Assembly: GCA_963814095.1 (NCBI GenBank) | Contig: CAWFBT010000001.1 | Span: 163,274-227,273, forward strand | Length of the DNA: 64,000 nt | DNA from: JACVRW01 sp963814095 | GTDB taxonomy: Bacteria; Actinomycetota; Thermoleophilia; Solirubrobacterales; Thermoleophilaceae | Direction of reading: 5' to 3' | Shown: positions 34,567-45,757 of the stretch, piece after piece | Numbering within the stretch: position 1 is the stretch's first letter | Layout of the letters: each line of letters opens with the position of its first letter | Translations under genes and position numbers: made by a program | Notes under the pieces: generated by a model | Databases searched by the model: none | What the model was told of the DNA's origin: nothing | The model's input: only the letters and a program-made list of their open reading frames with translations

Positions 34567-35778
34567 GTGACACAGGTGAACGAGAACCCGGGGGTTCTGC
34601 TCTACCCGCGGATCAAGAAGTCGCCGTACTTCTACGCGTCGCGCCGGCACGGCGTGCAGCTCTACAGCACCTACAACCACCACTACCACCCGCGGCACTA
34701 CGGCGACCCTGTCGAGGAGTACTGGCATCTCCTCAACGGCGTGACCCTCTGGGACGTCGGGGGGGCCGAGCGGCAGATCGAGATCAGCGGCCCCGATGCC
34801 TTCGACTTCACCAACCTGATCGTCGCGCGCGACCTCAACAAGTGCGCGGTCGGGCAGTGCAAGTACGTGTTCAACACGCTGCCGGACGGCGGCATCATCA
34901 ACGACCCGGTGCTCCTGCGCGTCGAGGAGAACCGCTTCTGGCTGTCGCTTGCCGACAGTGACGTCGAGCTGTGGGCGCGGGGCGTCGCCCACGGCAGCAA
35001 CTACGACGTGACCGTCAAGGAGATCGACGTTGGGCCGCTGCAGGTCCAGGGGCCGAAGTCCAAAGACGTGATGGTCGACCTGTTCGGGGACTCGATCCTC
35101 GAGATCCCGTACTACTTCCTGCGGGCGTACGAGCTCGACGGAATGAACGTGCTCGTCTCGAGGACCGGCTACACGTCGGAGCTCGGCTACGAGATCTACC
35201 TCTACGAGGCAAGCAAGAACGGTGTCAGGCTGTGGGACGCGGTGCTCGAGGCGGGCAAGCCCCACGGCCTCGAGGTCATCGGCCCCTGCCACATCCGCCG
35301 CATCGAGGGCGGCATCCTCGCCCTGGGGTGCGACATGTGGTTCGACACCAACCCCTACGAGGTCGGCATGGGCTACGACTGGATGGTCGATCTCGAGCAG
35401 GGCGCGGACTTCATCGGCAAGGACGCCTTGCACCAGATCAAGCTCGAGGGTCCCAAGCGTCAGCTCGTGGGGGTGGAGATCGAGGGCGCAGGCCTCGGGT
35501 CGTTCAATGACGGCGCGATGATCGACGTCTTCCCCGTCCACCTGAACGGCAGCCGCATCGGAGAGGTCACCTCGGCCTGCTGGTCGCCGAAGCTCGAGAA
35601 GAACATCGGCTTCGCGATGGTGCCGACCGAGCACTCCGAGCTCGGCACGGAGCTCGAGATCGAGAAGCCCGACGAGACGGTCGGCGCCGTGGTGGTGCCC
35701 AAGCCGTTCGTCGATCCCGAGAAGGAGACTCCCAAGCAGGAGTTGACCGCGGCCGCCGGTTCGGGAGAATCGTCTTGA
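34567..35778 (+). CDS. GcvT-family tetrahydrofolate methyltransferase, DmdA-like; candidate betaine demethylase
   Basis: A 403-residue aminomethyltransferase-fold protein. Its N-terminal half closely follows the DMSP demethylase DmdA as I recall it: YFYASRRHGVQLYSTYNH, EEYWHLLNGVTLWDV, ARDLNKCAVGQCKY, INDPVLLRVEENRFWLSLAD, LQVQGPKSKDVMVDLFG, SRTGYTSELGYEIYLYE and HIRRIEGGILALGCDMWFDTNPYE. DmdA moves a methyl group from the sulfonium DMSP to THF. In this cluster, glycine betaine, a similar charged methyl donor, is the likelier substrate; DMSP cannot be excluded. GTG 34567 follows GGAGG. Operator site 5 lies upstream and choline dehydrogenase 40 bases downstream. The C-terminal 25 residues form an acidic tail. 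Confidence 0.85.
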   Translation: MTQVNENPGVLLYPRIKKSPYFYASRRHGVQLYSTYNHHYHPRHYGDPVEEYWHLLNGVTLWDVGGAERQIEISGPDAFDFTNLIVARDLNKCAVGQCKYVFNTLPDGGIINDPVLLRVEENRFWLSLADSDVELWARGVAHGSNYDVTVKEIDVGPLQVQGPKSKDVMVDLFGDSILEIPYYFLRAYELDGMNVLVSRTGYTSELGYEIYLYEASKNGVRLWDAVLEAGKPHGLEVIGPCHIRRIEGGILALGCDMWFDTNPYEVGMGYDWMVDLEQGADFIGKDALHQIKLEGPKRQLVGVEIEGAGLGSFNDGAMIDVFPVHLNGSRIGEVTSACWSPKLEKNIGFAMVPTEHSELGTELEIEKPDETVGAVVVPKPFVDPEKETPKQELTAAAGSGESS

Positions 35779-35818
35779 CGTACCACACGTAAAGCCTGGC
35801 GACAGGAAGGACTCCGGT

Positions 35819-37561
35819 ATGTCCACGCAGTACGACTTCGTGATCGTCGGCGGTGGATCCGCCGGATGCGCTCTCGCCAACCGGCTCTCCGCCAACCCGT
35901 CCAACCGCGTCCTCGTTCTGGAGGCTGGCCGTCCGGACTGGTCCTGGGACGTGTTCATCCACATGCCGGCAGCGCTCGCCTTCCCGATCGGCAGCCGCTT
36001 CTACGACTGGCGCTACGAGTCTGAGCCCGAGCCCTACATGGGCGGCCGGCGCGTGTTTCACGCGCGCGGCAAGGTGCTCGGCGGCTCGAGCAGCATCAAC
36101 GGGATGATCTTCCAGCGCGGCAACCCGATGGACTACGAGCGCTGGGCCGCAGAGGACGGCATGGAGACGTGGGACTACCACCACTGCCTGCCCTACTTCA
36201 AGCGCATGGAGAACTGCCTGGCGGCGGCCGCGGACGACCCCTGGCGCGGCCACGAGGGGCCGCTCGTTCTCGAGCGCGGGCCGGCGCGCGGGCCGCTCTT
36301 CGACGCCTTCTTCGCGGCGGTCCAGCAGGCGGGCTACCCGCTCACGGATGACGTGAACGGCTACAAGCAGGAGGGCTTTGCGATGTTCGATCGCAACGTC
36401 CACAACGGGCGTCGCCTGTCAGCGGCGCGCGCCTACCTGCACCCGGTGCTCCACCGCCCCAACCTGAAGGTCGAGACGATGGCGCTCGCCACGCGCATCA
36501 TCTTCGAGGGCGGCAGGGCCGTCGGCGTCGAGTACGCGCGCGGCCGCCGCTCGCACCAGGCCCGCGCCGGCGAGGTCATTCTCTGCGGCGGCGCGATCAA
36601 CACCCCGCAGCTGATGCAGATCTCGGGCATCGGCTCTCCCGATCACCTGCGCTCGATCGGGATCGCACCCGTTCACGAGCTGCGCGGCGTCGGCGAGAAC
36701 CTCCAGGACCACCTCGAGGTGTACATCCAGCACACCTCGAAGCAGCCGATCTCGATGGCGCCCTACTTCAAGATGCAGAACCGGCCCAAGGTGGGCGCCG
36801 AGTGGCTCCTCCGCAAGTCGGGTCCCGGCGCCACCAACCACTTCGAGGCCGGCGGCTTCATCCGCAGCAACGAGGAGGTCAAGTGGCCGAACCTCATGTA
36901 CCACTTCCTGCCGATCGCGATCCGCTACGACGGCACGGTCCCCGAGGGCGGCGGGGGGCACGGCTACCAGGTGCACGTCGGTCCGATGTACTCGGATGTG
37001 CGCGGCACCTGCCGGGCTGTTTCCGCTGACCCGCGCAAGCACCCGGCGCTCCGCTTCAACTACCTCTCGACCGGCAACGACCGGCGCGAGTGGATCGAGG
37101 CGCTCCAGGCCACGCGCAAGATCCTCGCGCAGCCCGCCTGGGACGGGATCGACGGTGGCGAGCTCTCGCCCGGCCCCGAGGTCGAGACCGACGAGCAGAT
37201 CCTCGATTGGGTCGCGAAGGACGCCGAGACGGCGCTCCACCCGTCCTGCACCTGCCGGATGGGCACGGACGACATGTCCGTCACCGACCCGACGTCGATG
37301 CGCGTCCATGGAGTCGACGGCCTGCGGGTGGTCGACGCCTCGGTGTTCCCGTACGTCACCAACGGCAACATCTACGCGCCGGTGATGATGGCGGCGGAGA
37401 AGGCGGCCGACCTGATCCTCGGCAACACGCCGCTGCCGCCGCAGATGACGGAGTACTACCGGCACCCGCTGGCGGAGAGCGGCGACGTGCGCGACCAGGG
37501 CGGGTCGGCCTCGGACGGCGCCGGCACCGAGTCCGCGGAGGAGGCGGAGGCACCGTCGTAG
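35819..37561 (+). CDS. betA: Choline dehydrogenase, GMC family
   Basis: A 580-residue flavoprotein. The FAD site is DFVIVGGGSAGCALANRL and VLVLEAG; GMC signatures are RGKVLGGSSSINGM and CGGAINTPQLMQISGIG; active-site His474 lies in LHPSCTCRMG. The chain matches E. coli BetA along its length as far as I recall it (MPAALAFP, RYESEPEP-type, GVGENLQDHLEVYIQ, GATNHFEAGGFIR). It oxidises choline to betaine aldehyde, and perhaps on to betaine. The ribosome site AGGAAGGA precedes ATG 35819. An acidic tail after residue 545 is extra. It is co-directional with the DmdA-like gene, so probably under site 5. Confidence 0.93.
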   Translation: MSTQYDFVIVGGGSAGCALANRLSANPSNRVLVLEAGRPDWSWDVFIHMPAALAFPIGSRFYDWRYESEPEPYMGGRRVFHARGKVLGGSSSINGMIFQRGNPMDYERWAAEDGMETWDYHHCLPYFKRMENCLAAAADDPWRGHEGPLVLERGPARGPLFDAFFAAVQQAGYPLTDDVNGYKQEGFAMFDRNVHNGRRLSAARAYLHPVLHRPNLKVETMALATRIIFEGGRAVGVEYARGRRSHQARAGEVILCGGAINTPQLMQISGIGSPDHLRSIGIAPVHELRGVGENLQDHLEVYIQHTSKQPISMAPYFKMQNRPKVGAEWLLRKSGPGATNHFEAGGFIRSNEEVKWPNLMYHFLPIAIRYDGTVPEGGGGHGYQVHVGPMYSDVRGTCRAVSADPRKHPALRFNYLSTGNDRREWIEALQATRKILAQPAWDGIDGGELSPGPEVETDEQILDWVAKDAETALHPSCTCRMGTDDMSVTDPTSMRVHGVDGLRVVDASVFPYVTNGNIYAPVMMAAEKAADLILGNTPLPPQMTEYYRHPLAESGDVRDQGGSASDGAGTESAEEAEAPS

Positions 37562-38755
37562 AGGAGCTGGCCGCCTTCGTCCTTGCGGCCACCGAGGGCC
37601 ACCGGACGCGCGCGGAGGCGCTGCTCGCGGCGCACCCCGAGATCGAGGACGACGCCTGGGCGCGGCTCGTCCTCGGGCGCGGCTGGGCAGGCGACGCCGG
37701 CGAGCCGGGCGGCCCGCGCGGCTGGGCGCCACTCGTGTACGTCACGCACTCGTGCTTCGCCGACCCCGGGCTCGCGCGGGAGCTGCTCGAGCGCGGCGCG
37801 GACCCGAATGCTTTCTTCGTCAATGAGTACGGAAGGATGTCTGCGCTCTACGGCGCGGCAGGCCGTCTGCACGACCCGGAGATAACGCGCCTGTTGCTCG
37901 AGCGAGGCGCGAACCCGGACGACGGCGAGTCGCTCTACCACGCAACCGAGGCCGACGACCCAGCCTGCCTGGAGCTGCTGCTCGAGCACGGCGCGAGCAC
38001 GGGCGAGACCAACGCGCTGGCGCACGCGCTCGACGACGAGCGCCTGCCGCACGTGCGCGCGCTGCTCGCGGCCGGCGCCGACCCGAACGAGGCCGCCATG
38101 CTCGCCCACGCCGTGAGGCGCGGGCGCGGGCCCGAGTTCCTGCGCCTGCTGGCGGAGCATGGGGCGGAGCTCGACCGGCCGGGCGGCGAGACGTGGCGCG
38201 GCGACGTGCCACTGCGGACGCCCTACCAGCACGCCGTGCTGCGCGGACGGGCCGACAGCGCCGAGGCACTCGCCGAGCTCGGGAGCGTCCACCGAGGTGA
38301 CGCCCGAGGACCTGGCAGTGGCGGCCGTCGCGGCGGGTGAGCGGCCCGCCGGTCCGTTGCCCGCCGGGCTCGACCCGGACGCGCAGGAGGTCCTGATCCT
38401 CGCGGCGCTCCGCGGGCGCCTCGACGCGGTGGTCGACGCCGTCGGGGTGGACTTCAGCGGCGTCGTCGGCGGCTCGCCCGAGGGGACGCTGCTGCACCAC
38501 GCCGCCTGGGTCGGCAACCCCGACTTGGTGCGCGCACTGCTCGCGCGCGGGGCGGACCCGTTGGCGGCCTCGCCGGAGCAGCCGCTCGCGTGGGCGGTCC
38601 ACGCCTCGCAGTTCTGGGAGCTGCCGGACCGCGACCACGTCGGCGTCGCGGAGCTCCTGGTCGCTGCCGGCGCCCCGGTCGAGCAGCGCTACCTGGAGTA
38701 CGCGGACGGCCCGCTGTACGGGTGGCTCGAGAACCGGCTCGGGCCGGGCCGCTGA
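37558..38755 (+). CDS. Ankyrin-repeat protein (frameshift; start uncertain)
   Basis: About 400 codons of ankyrin repeats: LARELLERGADPNAF, EITRLLLERGANPDD, ACLELLLEHGASTGE, HVRALLAAGADPNEA, EFLRLLAEHGAELDR and, after a one-base shift near 38282, LVRALLARGADPLAA and VAELLVAAGAPVEQ. It overlaps the betA stop, and no ATG, GTG or TTG lies near the likely start even though a GGAGGAGGCGGAGG purine run precedes it, so either the start codon is misread or translation re-initiates at a rare codon. Ankyrin repeats bind other proteins; the partner is unknown. Confidence 0.7.
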
Positions 38756-38838
38756 ACCCCGGCTGGCGCGGCCGCCGATGATTCCCGTGCCGCGAGCCAG
38801 TCTCTTATGGGCAATGGCAAGCACCTCAAAGGAGATGG

Positions 38839-40443
38839 ATGCAGCAAGGCGCTGAGATTTCCGAGCGGCGACGCTGGCTGGCCCTGTACGTCCTCTGCGT
38901 CGGGATGCTGATGATCGTCCTCGACGCCACGATCGTCAACGTCGCCCTGCCGACGATCCAGGACGACCTGGGCTTCGCGCAGAACGACCTCGCGTGGGTG
39001 GTCAATGCGTACCTGATCGCGTTCGGCGGCCTGCTCCTGCTCTCGGGTCGGATCGGCGACCTGATCGGCCAGCGGCGCATCTTTCTCATCGGTCTCGCCG
39101 TGTTCACCGGCGCGTCGCTGCTGTGCGCGCTTGCCCAGAGCCAGGGCCTGCTGGTCGGAGCGCGTTTCGTCCAGGGTGTCGGTGGCGCGCTGACGTCGGC
39201 GGTCATCCTGGGGATGATCGTGACCATGTTCCCGGAACCCCGGGAGCAGACGAAGGCGATCGGGATCTACACGTTCGTCGCCGTCGCCGGCGGCTCGATC
39301 GGGCTGCTGGTGGGCGGCGTGCTCACGGAGACGCTCAACTGGCATTGGATCTTCTTCGTCAACCTGCCGATCGGACTTGCGACCGCGCTGTTCGCGGTCA
39401 GGCTGGTCCCCGATCGCGAGGGAATCGGTCTCACCGGCGGGGCCGATCTCCCCAGCGCTGCGCTGCTCACCATCGGTCTGATGCTCGGCGTGTACACGAT
39501 TCTCGGGGTCACGGAGGAGGGCTGGGGATCGACCCAGACGCTCGCACTCGGCGCGGTCTCGATTGGGCTCCTCGCCGCGTTCGTTGTCCGCCAGGCACGT
39601 GTGGCGAATCCGTTGATGCCGCTGCGACTGTTCCGGTCGCGCAATGTTGCCGGCGCGAACCTGGTCCAGGCGCTGCTCGTGGTGGGGATGTTCGGGATGT
39701 TCTTCCTCGGGGCTCTCTACATGCAGCGAATCCTCGGCTATGACGCGCTCCAGGTCGGCCTCGCCTACCTGCCGACGACCGTGGTCATGGGCACGATGTC
39801 CTTCCGCTTTACCGGGCAGCTCAACCTGCGGTATGGGCCGCAGGCGACGCTCGTCCCCGCGATGGTCTTCGTCGTCGTCGCGCTGCTCCTCCTTGCCCGC
39901 ACGCCGGTCGACGCGACCTACGCGATCGACTTGCTGCCGGCGATGATCCTGTTCGGGCTCGGGGCCGGGCTCGGGTTCCCGTCGCTGATGACCCTTGCAA
40001 TGTCGGGCGCCACGCCGAGCGACTCGGGGCTGGCCTCGGGGCTGGTCAATACCAGCGTCCAGGTGGGCGGCGCGGTCGGACTCGCGGTGCTCGCCACGTT
40101 TGCAACCGAGCGCACCGAAGCACTGCTCGCCGAGGGCGAGTCGGCCGCCTCGGCGCTCAACTCCGGCTACCACCTCGCATATCTGATCGCCGCGGGGCTG
40201 GTGCTTGTCGCGATCGCGATCGCCGTGAGCGTCCTGCGCGTGCGGCAGCCCGAAGCGGCCGCGGAACCGGTCCCCGACACCCCCGCCGAACCGGTTTCCG
40301 GCGCATCCACCGCACCGGCGGGGGCGCCGGCCATACGAATTCGGCCGCTCCCTGCAAACGCGGCCGCCCCGGGCGCCGGCTGCGTGGAGACCGGCATGCG
40401 CGTCGTGATCGGCTGCGGTGGGTGCACCGCCACGGCGCCGTAG
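38839..40443 (+). CDS. MFS drug-resistance transporter, DHA2 (14-TM) family
   Basis: A 534-residue exporter, probably H+-driven. TM1 and motif D1 are MLMIVLDATIVNVALPTIQDDL, motif A is SGRIGDLIGQRRIFL, motif B is GARFVQGVGGALTSAVIL and motif C-like GGSIGLLVGGVLTE, with about 14 hydrophobic segments. The C-terminal 70 residues after TM14 are Ala/Pro-rich and end in an odd cysteine-rich tail (VVIGCGGCTATAP). ATG 38839 follows AAAGGAGATGG. The next gene starts 15 bases on and may be co-transcribed. Confidence 0.9.
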   Translation: MQQGAEISERRRWLALYVLCVGMLMIVLDATIVNVALPTIQDDLGFAQNDLAWVVNAYLIAFGGLLLLSGRIGDLIGQRRIFLIGLAVFTGASLLCALAQSQGLLVGARFVQGVGGALTSAVILGMIVTMFPEPREQTKAIGIYTFVAVAGGSIGLLVGGVLTETLNWHWIFFVNLPIGLATALFAVRLVPDREGIGLTGGADLPSAALLTIGLMLGVYTILGVTEEGWGSTQTLALGAVSIGLLAAFVVRQARVANPLMPLRLFRSRNVAGANLVQALLVVGMFGMFFLGALYMQRILGYDALQVGLAYLPTTVVMGTMSFRFTGQLNLRYGPQATLVPAMVFVVVALLLLARTPVDATYAIDLLPAMILFGLGAGLGFPSLMTLAMSGATPSDSGLASGLVNTSVQVGGAVGLAVLATFATERTEALLAEGESAASALNSGYHLAYLIAAGLVLVAIAIAVSVLRVRQPEAAAEPVPDTPAEPVSGASTAPAGAPAIRIRPLPANAAAPGAGCVETGMRVVIGCGGCTATAP

Positions 40444-40458
40444 GCTGAACGCGAGGAA

Positions 40459-42147
40459 ATGACACCCGACTACGCACCAACTCCGGTAGAGGACTTCCTG
40501 GATCCCGATCATCCGACCCTCTTCCCGCGGCTCACGCCCCCGCAGATCGAGTACCTGGCGGAGATCGGCACCCAGCTGTCGTACGCGCGCGGGGAGCTCG
40601 TTTGGGAGCACGGCCAGCGCGACACCCCCCTGTACGTGGTCCTCAGCGGAGCCTTGGACGTCATCGACCAAGCGCCCGAGGGTGACCGCTACTTCACCCA
40701 ATGCAGGGAGGGGACCTTCGCCGCCGACATCTCCATGTTCACGGGCGAGCCGACGCTCGCCGCCGGGTTCGCAGCCGGACCGACATCGCTGCTTGCGCTC
40801 CCGCCGGAGGACGTGCGTCGGGTGGTTGCCACCACGGCCGAGCTCGGCGACCTGCTTCTGCGCACCATGGTCACGCGCCGGGAGTGGTTGCAGGGCCGCG
40901 GCTTGGGTCAGCAGCGGCTGATCGGCTCACGATGGTCCAACGAGGCGTTCACCGTGCGCGAGCTGCTGGAGCGCAACCTCGTTCCCTTCACCTGGCACGA
41001 CCTCGCCACCGACGAGGAGAGCAGGGTGTTGCTCGACGGACTCGGCATCGGGGAGGCCGAGTGCCCGGTCCTGGTCCGTTCCGACAGCGTCATCCGGCAA
41101 GCCACGGTGACCTCGGTCGCCGACGAGCTGGGCCTCCGAGCGCAGGTCGACGGCCAGAGCTTCGACGTCGTCGTGGTCGGTGGCGGTCCGGCCGGGCTGG
41201 CCGCGGCGGTGTACGCCTCCTCCGAGGGCCTCAGCACGCTTGTGGTCGAACAACTGGCCCCAGGCGGTCAGGCGGGCACGAGCGCTCGAATCGAGAACTA
41301 CCTCGGCTTCCCCACCGGCCTTACCGGCGCGGATCTCACCCGACGCGCAACGCTCCAGGCGCGCAAGTTCGGCGCCGTGATCTCCAGCGTCCACGAGGCA
41401 TCTCGGGTCTCGGAGCCGGAGGCCGGAGACTTGCGCGAGATCCGGCTTGCCGACGGTCAGCGCGTGCGGGGCCGATCCGTGGTCCTGGCGCCGGGTGCGG
41501 ACTATCGCCGACTACCGGCCGACAATGCGGATCGATTCGAGGGGCAGGGCCTGTATTACGCCGCGACCCACATCGAGGCCCAGCAATGCGCCACGGACGA
41601 CGTCGTCGTCGTCGGCGGAGGAAACTCGGCCGGCCAGGCGGTGGTCAAGCTCGCCGACCACGCCCGCCAGGTCCACGTCGTCGCGCGGCGAAGGCTCGAG
41701 TTGGCGATGTCGCGCTACCTGGTCGATCAGATCGAGGCCAAGTCGAACGTCCGCGTCTGGTCCGGGTGTGAGGTCCGGGCGCTCGAGGGCGACGAGAAGC
41801 TCGAGGCCGTCGTGATCTCGGGTGCGGGGCCCGATCGCCGCGTCCCGACCGCCGCGGTGTTCGCGATGATCGGCGCCTCGCCGAGGTCCGAGGGGCTGGT
41901 CGACTACGTCGGCCAGGACGGCAAGGGCTTCGTGGTCACCGGCGAGGAGGCGCGCCGCCACGCGGACTTCTCCCGACACTGGGACGGGGCGGACCGAGGC
42001 CCGCTGATGCTCGAGTCCACGCGTCGCGGCGTCTTTGCCATCGGCGACGTCCGCACAGGCTCGACCAAGCGCGTTGCGGCGGCCGTGGGGGACGGCGCGC
42101 TGGTGGTCCGCTCCATTCACGCCTCGCTCGATCCCCGCCAGACGTAG
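40459..42147 (+). CDS. CNMP-domain/thioredoxin-reductase-like FAD oxidoreductase without CxxC
   Basis: A 562-residue fusion. Residues 15-150 form a cyclic-nucleotide-binding domain (LVWEHGQRDTPLYVVLSGALDV). Residues 165-230 form a thioredoxin/glutaredoxin-like linker (VRELLERNLVPFTWHDL). The rest is a TrxR-like module with FAD motif VVVVGGGPAGLAAAVYAS and NADPH motif VVVVGGGNSAGQAVV, ending in FAIGDVRTGSTKRVAAAVGDGA. The redox CxxC expected after the FAD/NADPH junction is replaced by LYYAATHIEAQ, so it cannot reduce thioredoxin in the normal way. Proteins of this build may be ligand-controlled NADPH oxidoreductases. Confidence 0.85.
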   Translation: MTPDYAPTPVEDFLDPDHPTLFPRLTPPQIEYLAEIGTQLSYARGELVWEHGQRDTPLYVVLSGALDVIDQAPEGDRYFTQCREGTFAADISMFTGEPTLAAGFAAGPTSLLALPPEDVRRVVATTAELGDLLLRTMVTRREWLQGRGLGQQRLIGSRWSNEAFTVRELLERNLVPFTWHDLATDEESRVLLDGLGIGEAECPVLVRSDSVIRQATVTSVADELGLRAQVDGQSFDVVVVGGGPAGLAAAVYASSEGLSTLVVEQLAPGGQAGTSARIENYLGFPTGLTGADLTRRATLQARKFGAVISSVHEASRVSEPEAGDLREIRLADGQRVRGRSVVLAPGADYRRLPADNADRFEGQGLYYAATHIEAQQCATDDVVVVGGGNSAGQAVVKLADHARQVHVVARRRLELAMSRYLVDQIEAKSNVRVWSGCEVRALEGDEKLEAVVISGAGPDRRVPTAAVFAMIGASPRSEGLVDYVGQDGKGFVVTGEEARRHADFSRHWDGADRGPLMLESTRRGVFAIGDVRTGSTKRVAAAVGDGALVVRSIHASLDPRQT

Positions 42148-42174
42148 CCCCAGCAGGAGCGCTTTCGAGCGAAT

Positions 42175-42196
42175 CCGGTGCTCAGAGCAGCACCGG
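42175..42196. terminator. Terminator hairpin between convergent genes
   Basis: CCGGTGCT (42175-42182) pairs perfectly with AGCACCGG (42189-42196) across a six-base loop, between the oxidoreductase and capA-like genes; it overlaps the last codons of the latter. Confidence 0.6.
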
Positions 42197-43372
42197 CCGC
42201 GTCGCTCCGATGCGCGCCCGCCGGAAGCGGCTGCCCTCGATGCCGCGCGTCGAGAGCTCGAGCTGCAGGATGCCGGTGCTCGTCGTGCCCGCTGAGCCCG
42301 CTCCGAACACGAAGTTGCCGAGGCTGTAGGCGACCAGGCGGCGCGGGCCGACGCTTCGGATCGGCTGCAGCACGTGCGGATGGGCGCCGATCACGGCGGT
42401 GGCTCCTGCCGCCAGCGCCTCGTTGGCAAACGCGCGCTGGCGGCCGTCCTCGACCGTCGCGCGCTCGATGCCCCAGTGGAAGGTCGCGATCACGACGTCG
42501 GCTCGCCGCTTCGCGCGCGCGACGCTCGCGCGGATGTTCTCGGTGGTGGCCTGCTGGGTGCCGGCGCGATCCGCGCCGGCGAAGAACGACGCCGGCAGGA
42601 TGTCCGAGAAGCCCACGAACGCGATCCGCAGCCCGAGCCGCTCGACCACGCGCGGTGTGGAGGCCGAGGCGAGGCTGCCGCCGGCGCCCACCGCCGACAT
42701 GCCGTAGCGGCGCACGTACTTGATCGTGTCGAGCATGGCCGCGGTGCCGTAGTCGCCGACGTGGTTGTTGGCGAGGTTGACGACGTCGAAGCCGGCGAAG
42801 CGCGCCATCGCCCGCAGCGACGCCGGATGACCGCGGAAGTTGAACTCCTTCGGGACCGGGAAGCCGCGCGTCGAGATCGCGCACTCGAGGTTGCCGAACG
42901 CGACGTCGGCGCGCCGCAGCACCGGCGCGACGCTGGTCCACGGATAGCGGACGCCGAGCCGGCCGATGTAGGCGCCGGGAAGGTCGCCGAGGTTGACGTC
43001 GCCGACCGAGGAGAGCGTGATGTTGCGCGAGCGCACCCTCACCCGCCCGGAGGCACGCCCGTCCACCGCGACGGCCCGCAGCGCATAGCGCGGCCGGATC
43101 CTGGCCGGCCGCACGCGCCGGCTGAACTCACCCTGCGCGCTCGCACGCGCACCGGCGAGCGCGCGCCAGCGAGACCGCAGCCGGATCTCGATCTGAACGC
43201 GGCTGCCGGGCGGCGCAGCGCTGCCGGCCACCTCGAAGGCCGTCCCGCTCGCGACCACCCGCGGCCCCTCGAGGACGAGCGGCGGCGGGGGAGGAGTGGG
43301 GGGAAGCTGCGCGGCCGCCGGAGCGGCGACCGCCAGGAAACCCACGGTGGTGAGAAGGACTGCGCGCTTCAC
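42182..43372 (-). CDS. CapA/PgsA-like metallophosphatase-fold protein, exported
   Basis: A 396-residue protein with an N-terminal signal peptide (VKRAVLLTTVGFLAVAAPAAAQ). A Pro-rich spacer and an Ig-like segment (RVVASGTAFEVAGSAAPPGSR) come next, then the CapA calcineurin-like fold: SSVGDVNLGD, NLECAIS, DVVNLANNHVGDYG, VGFSDI, TFHWGIE and GAHPHVLQPI. The family includes PgsA/CapA of poly-gamma-glutamate capsule synthesis and metallophosphoesterases. No other capsule gene is near, so its substrate is open. GTG 43372 is the only sensible start before the signal peptide. Confidence 0.85.
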   Translation of the reverse strand: MKRAVLLTTVGFLAVAAPAAAQLPPTPPPPPLVLEGPRVVASGTAFEVAGSAAPPGSRVQIEIRLRSRWRALAGARASAQGEFSRRVRPARIRPRYALRAVAVDGRASGRVRVRSRNITLSSVGDVNLGDLPGAYIGRLGVRYPWTSVAPVLRRADVAFGNLECAISTRGFPVPKEFNFRGHPASLRAMARFAGFDVVNLANNHVGDYGTAAMLDTIKYVRRYGMSAVGAGGSLASASTPRVVERLGLRIAFVGFSDILPASFFAGADRAGTQQATTENIRASVARAKRRADVVIATFHWGIERATVEDGRQRAFANEALAAGATAVIGAHPHVLQPIRSVGPRRLVAYSLGNFVFGAGSAGTTSTGILQLELSTRGIEGSRFRRARIGATRPVLL

Positions 43373-43420
43373 GCGCGGCAGCGTACTCGCCGATACCGGC
43401 CAGGTGCCGGCGGGGAGATC

Positions 43421-43438
43421 GGGGGGCGTGAGCCCCCC
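43421..43438. terminator. GC palindrome/terminator after glnN
   Basis: GGGGGGC-GTGA-GCCCCCC forms a perfect seven-bp stem just downstream of the glutamine synthetase stop; GGATGG follows, as in the palindrome within etfA. It probably acts as a terminator, and may be a repeat family. Confidence 0.6.
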
Positions 43439-43451
43439 GGATGGCATCGGG

Positions 43452-45599
<2,148 letters not shown>

Positions 45600-45757
45600 G
45601 TCGTGACTGGTCCTCCTGGATGGTTCCGGGCAGGCCAAAGGTAGCCGCGGCTCGCGCGCGCAGCGTTGTACAGCTGTCCAAAGTTCCGGGCGACCCGTTC
45701 GCCCGGCTGTCAACTTCGTCCAAGACCCGTTCGGGGCGCTTGCGTACTCTCGGGTGA

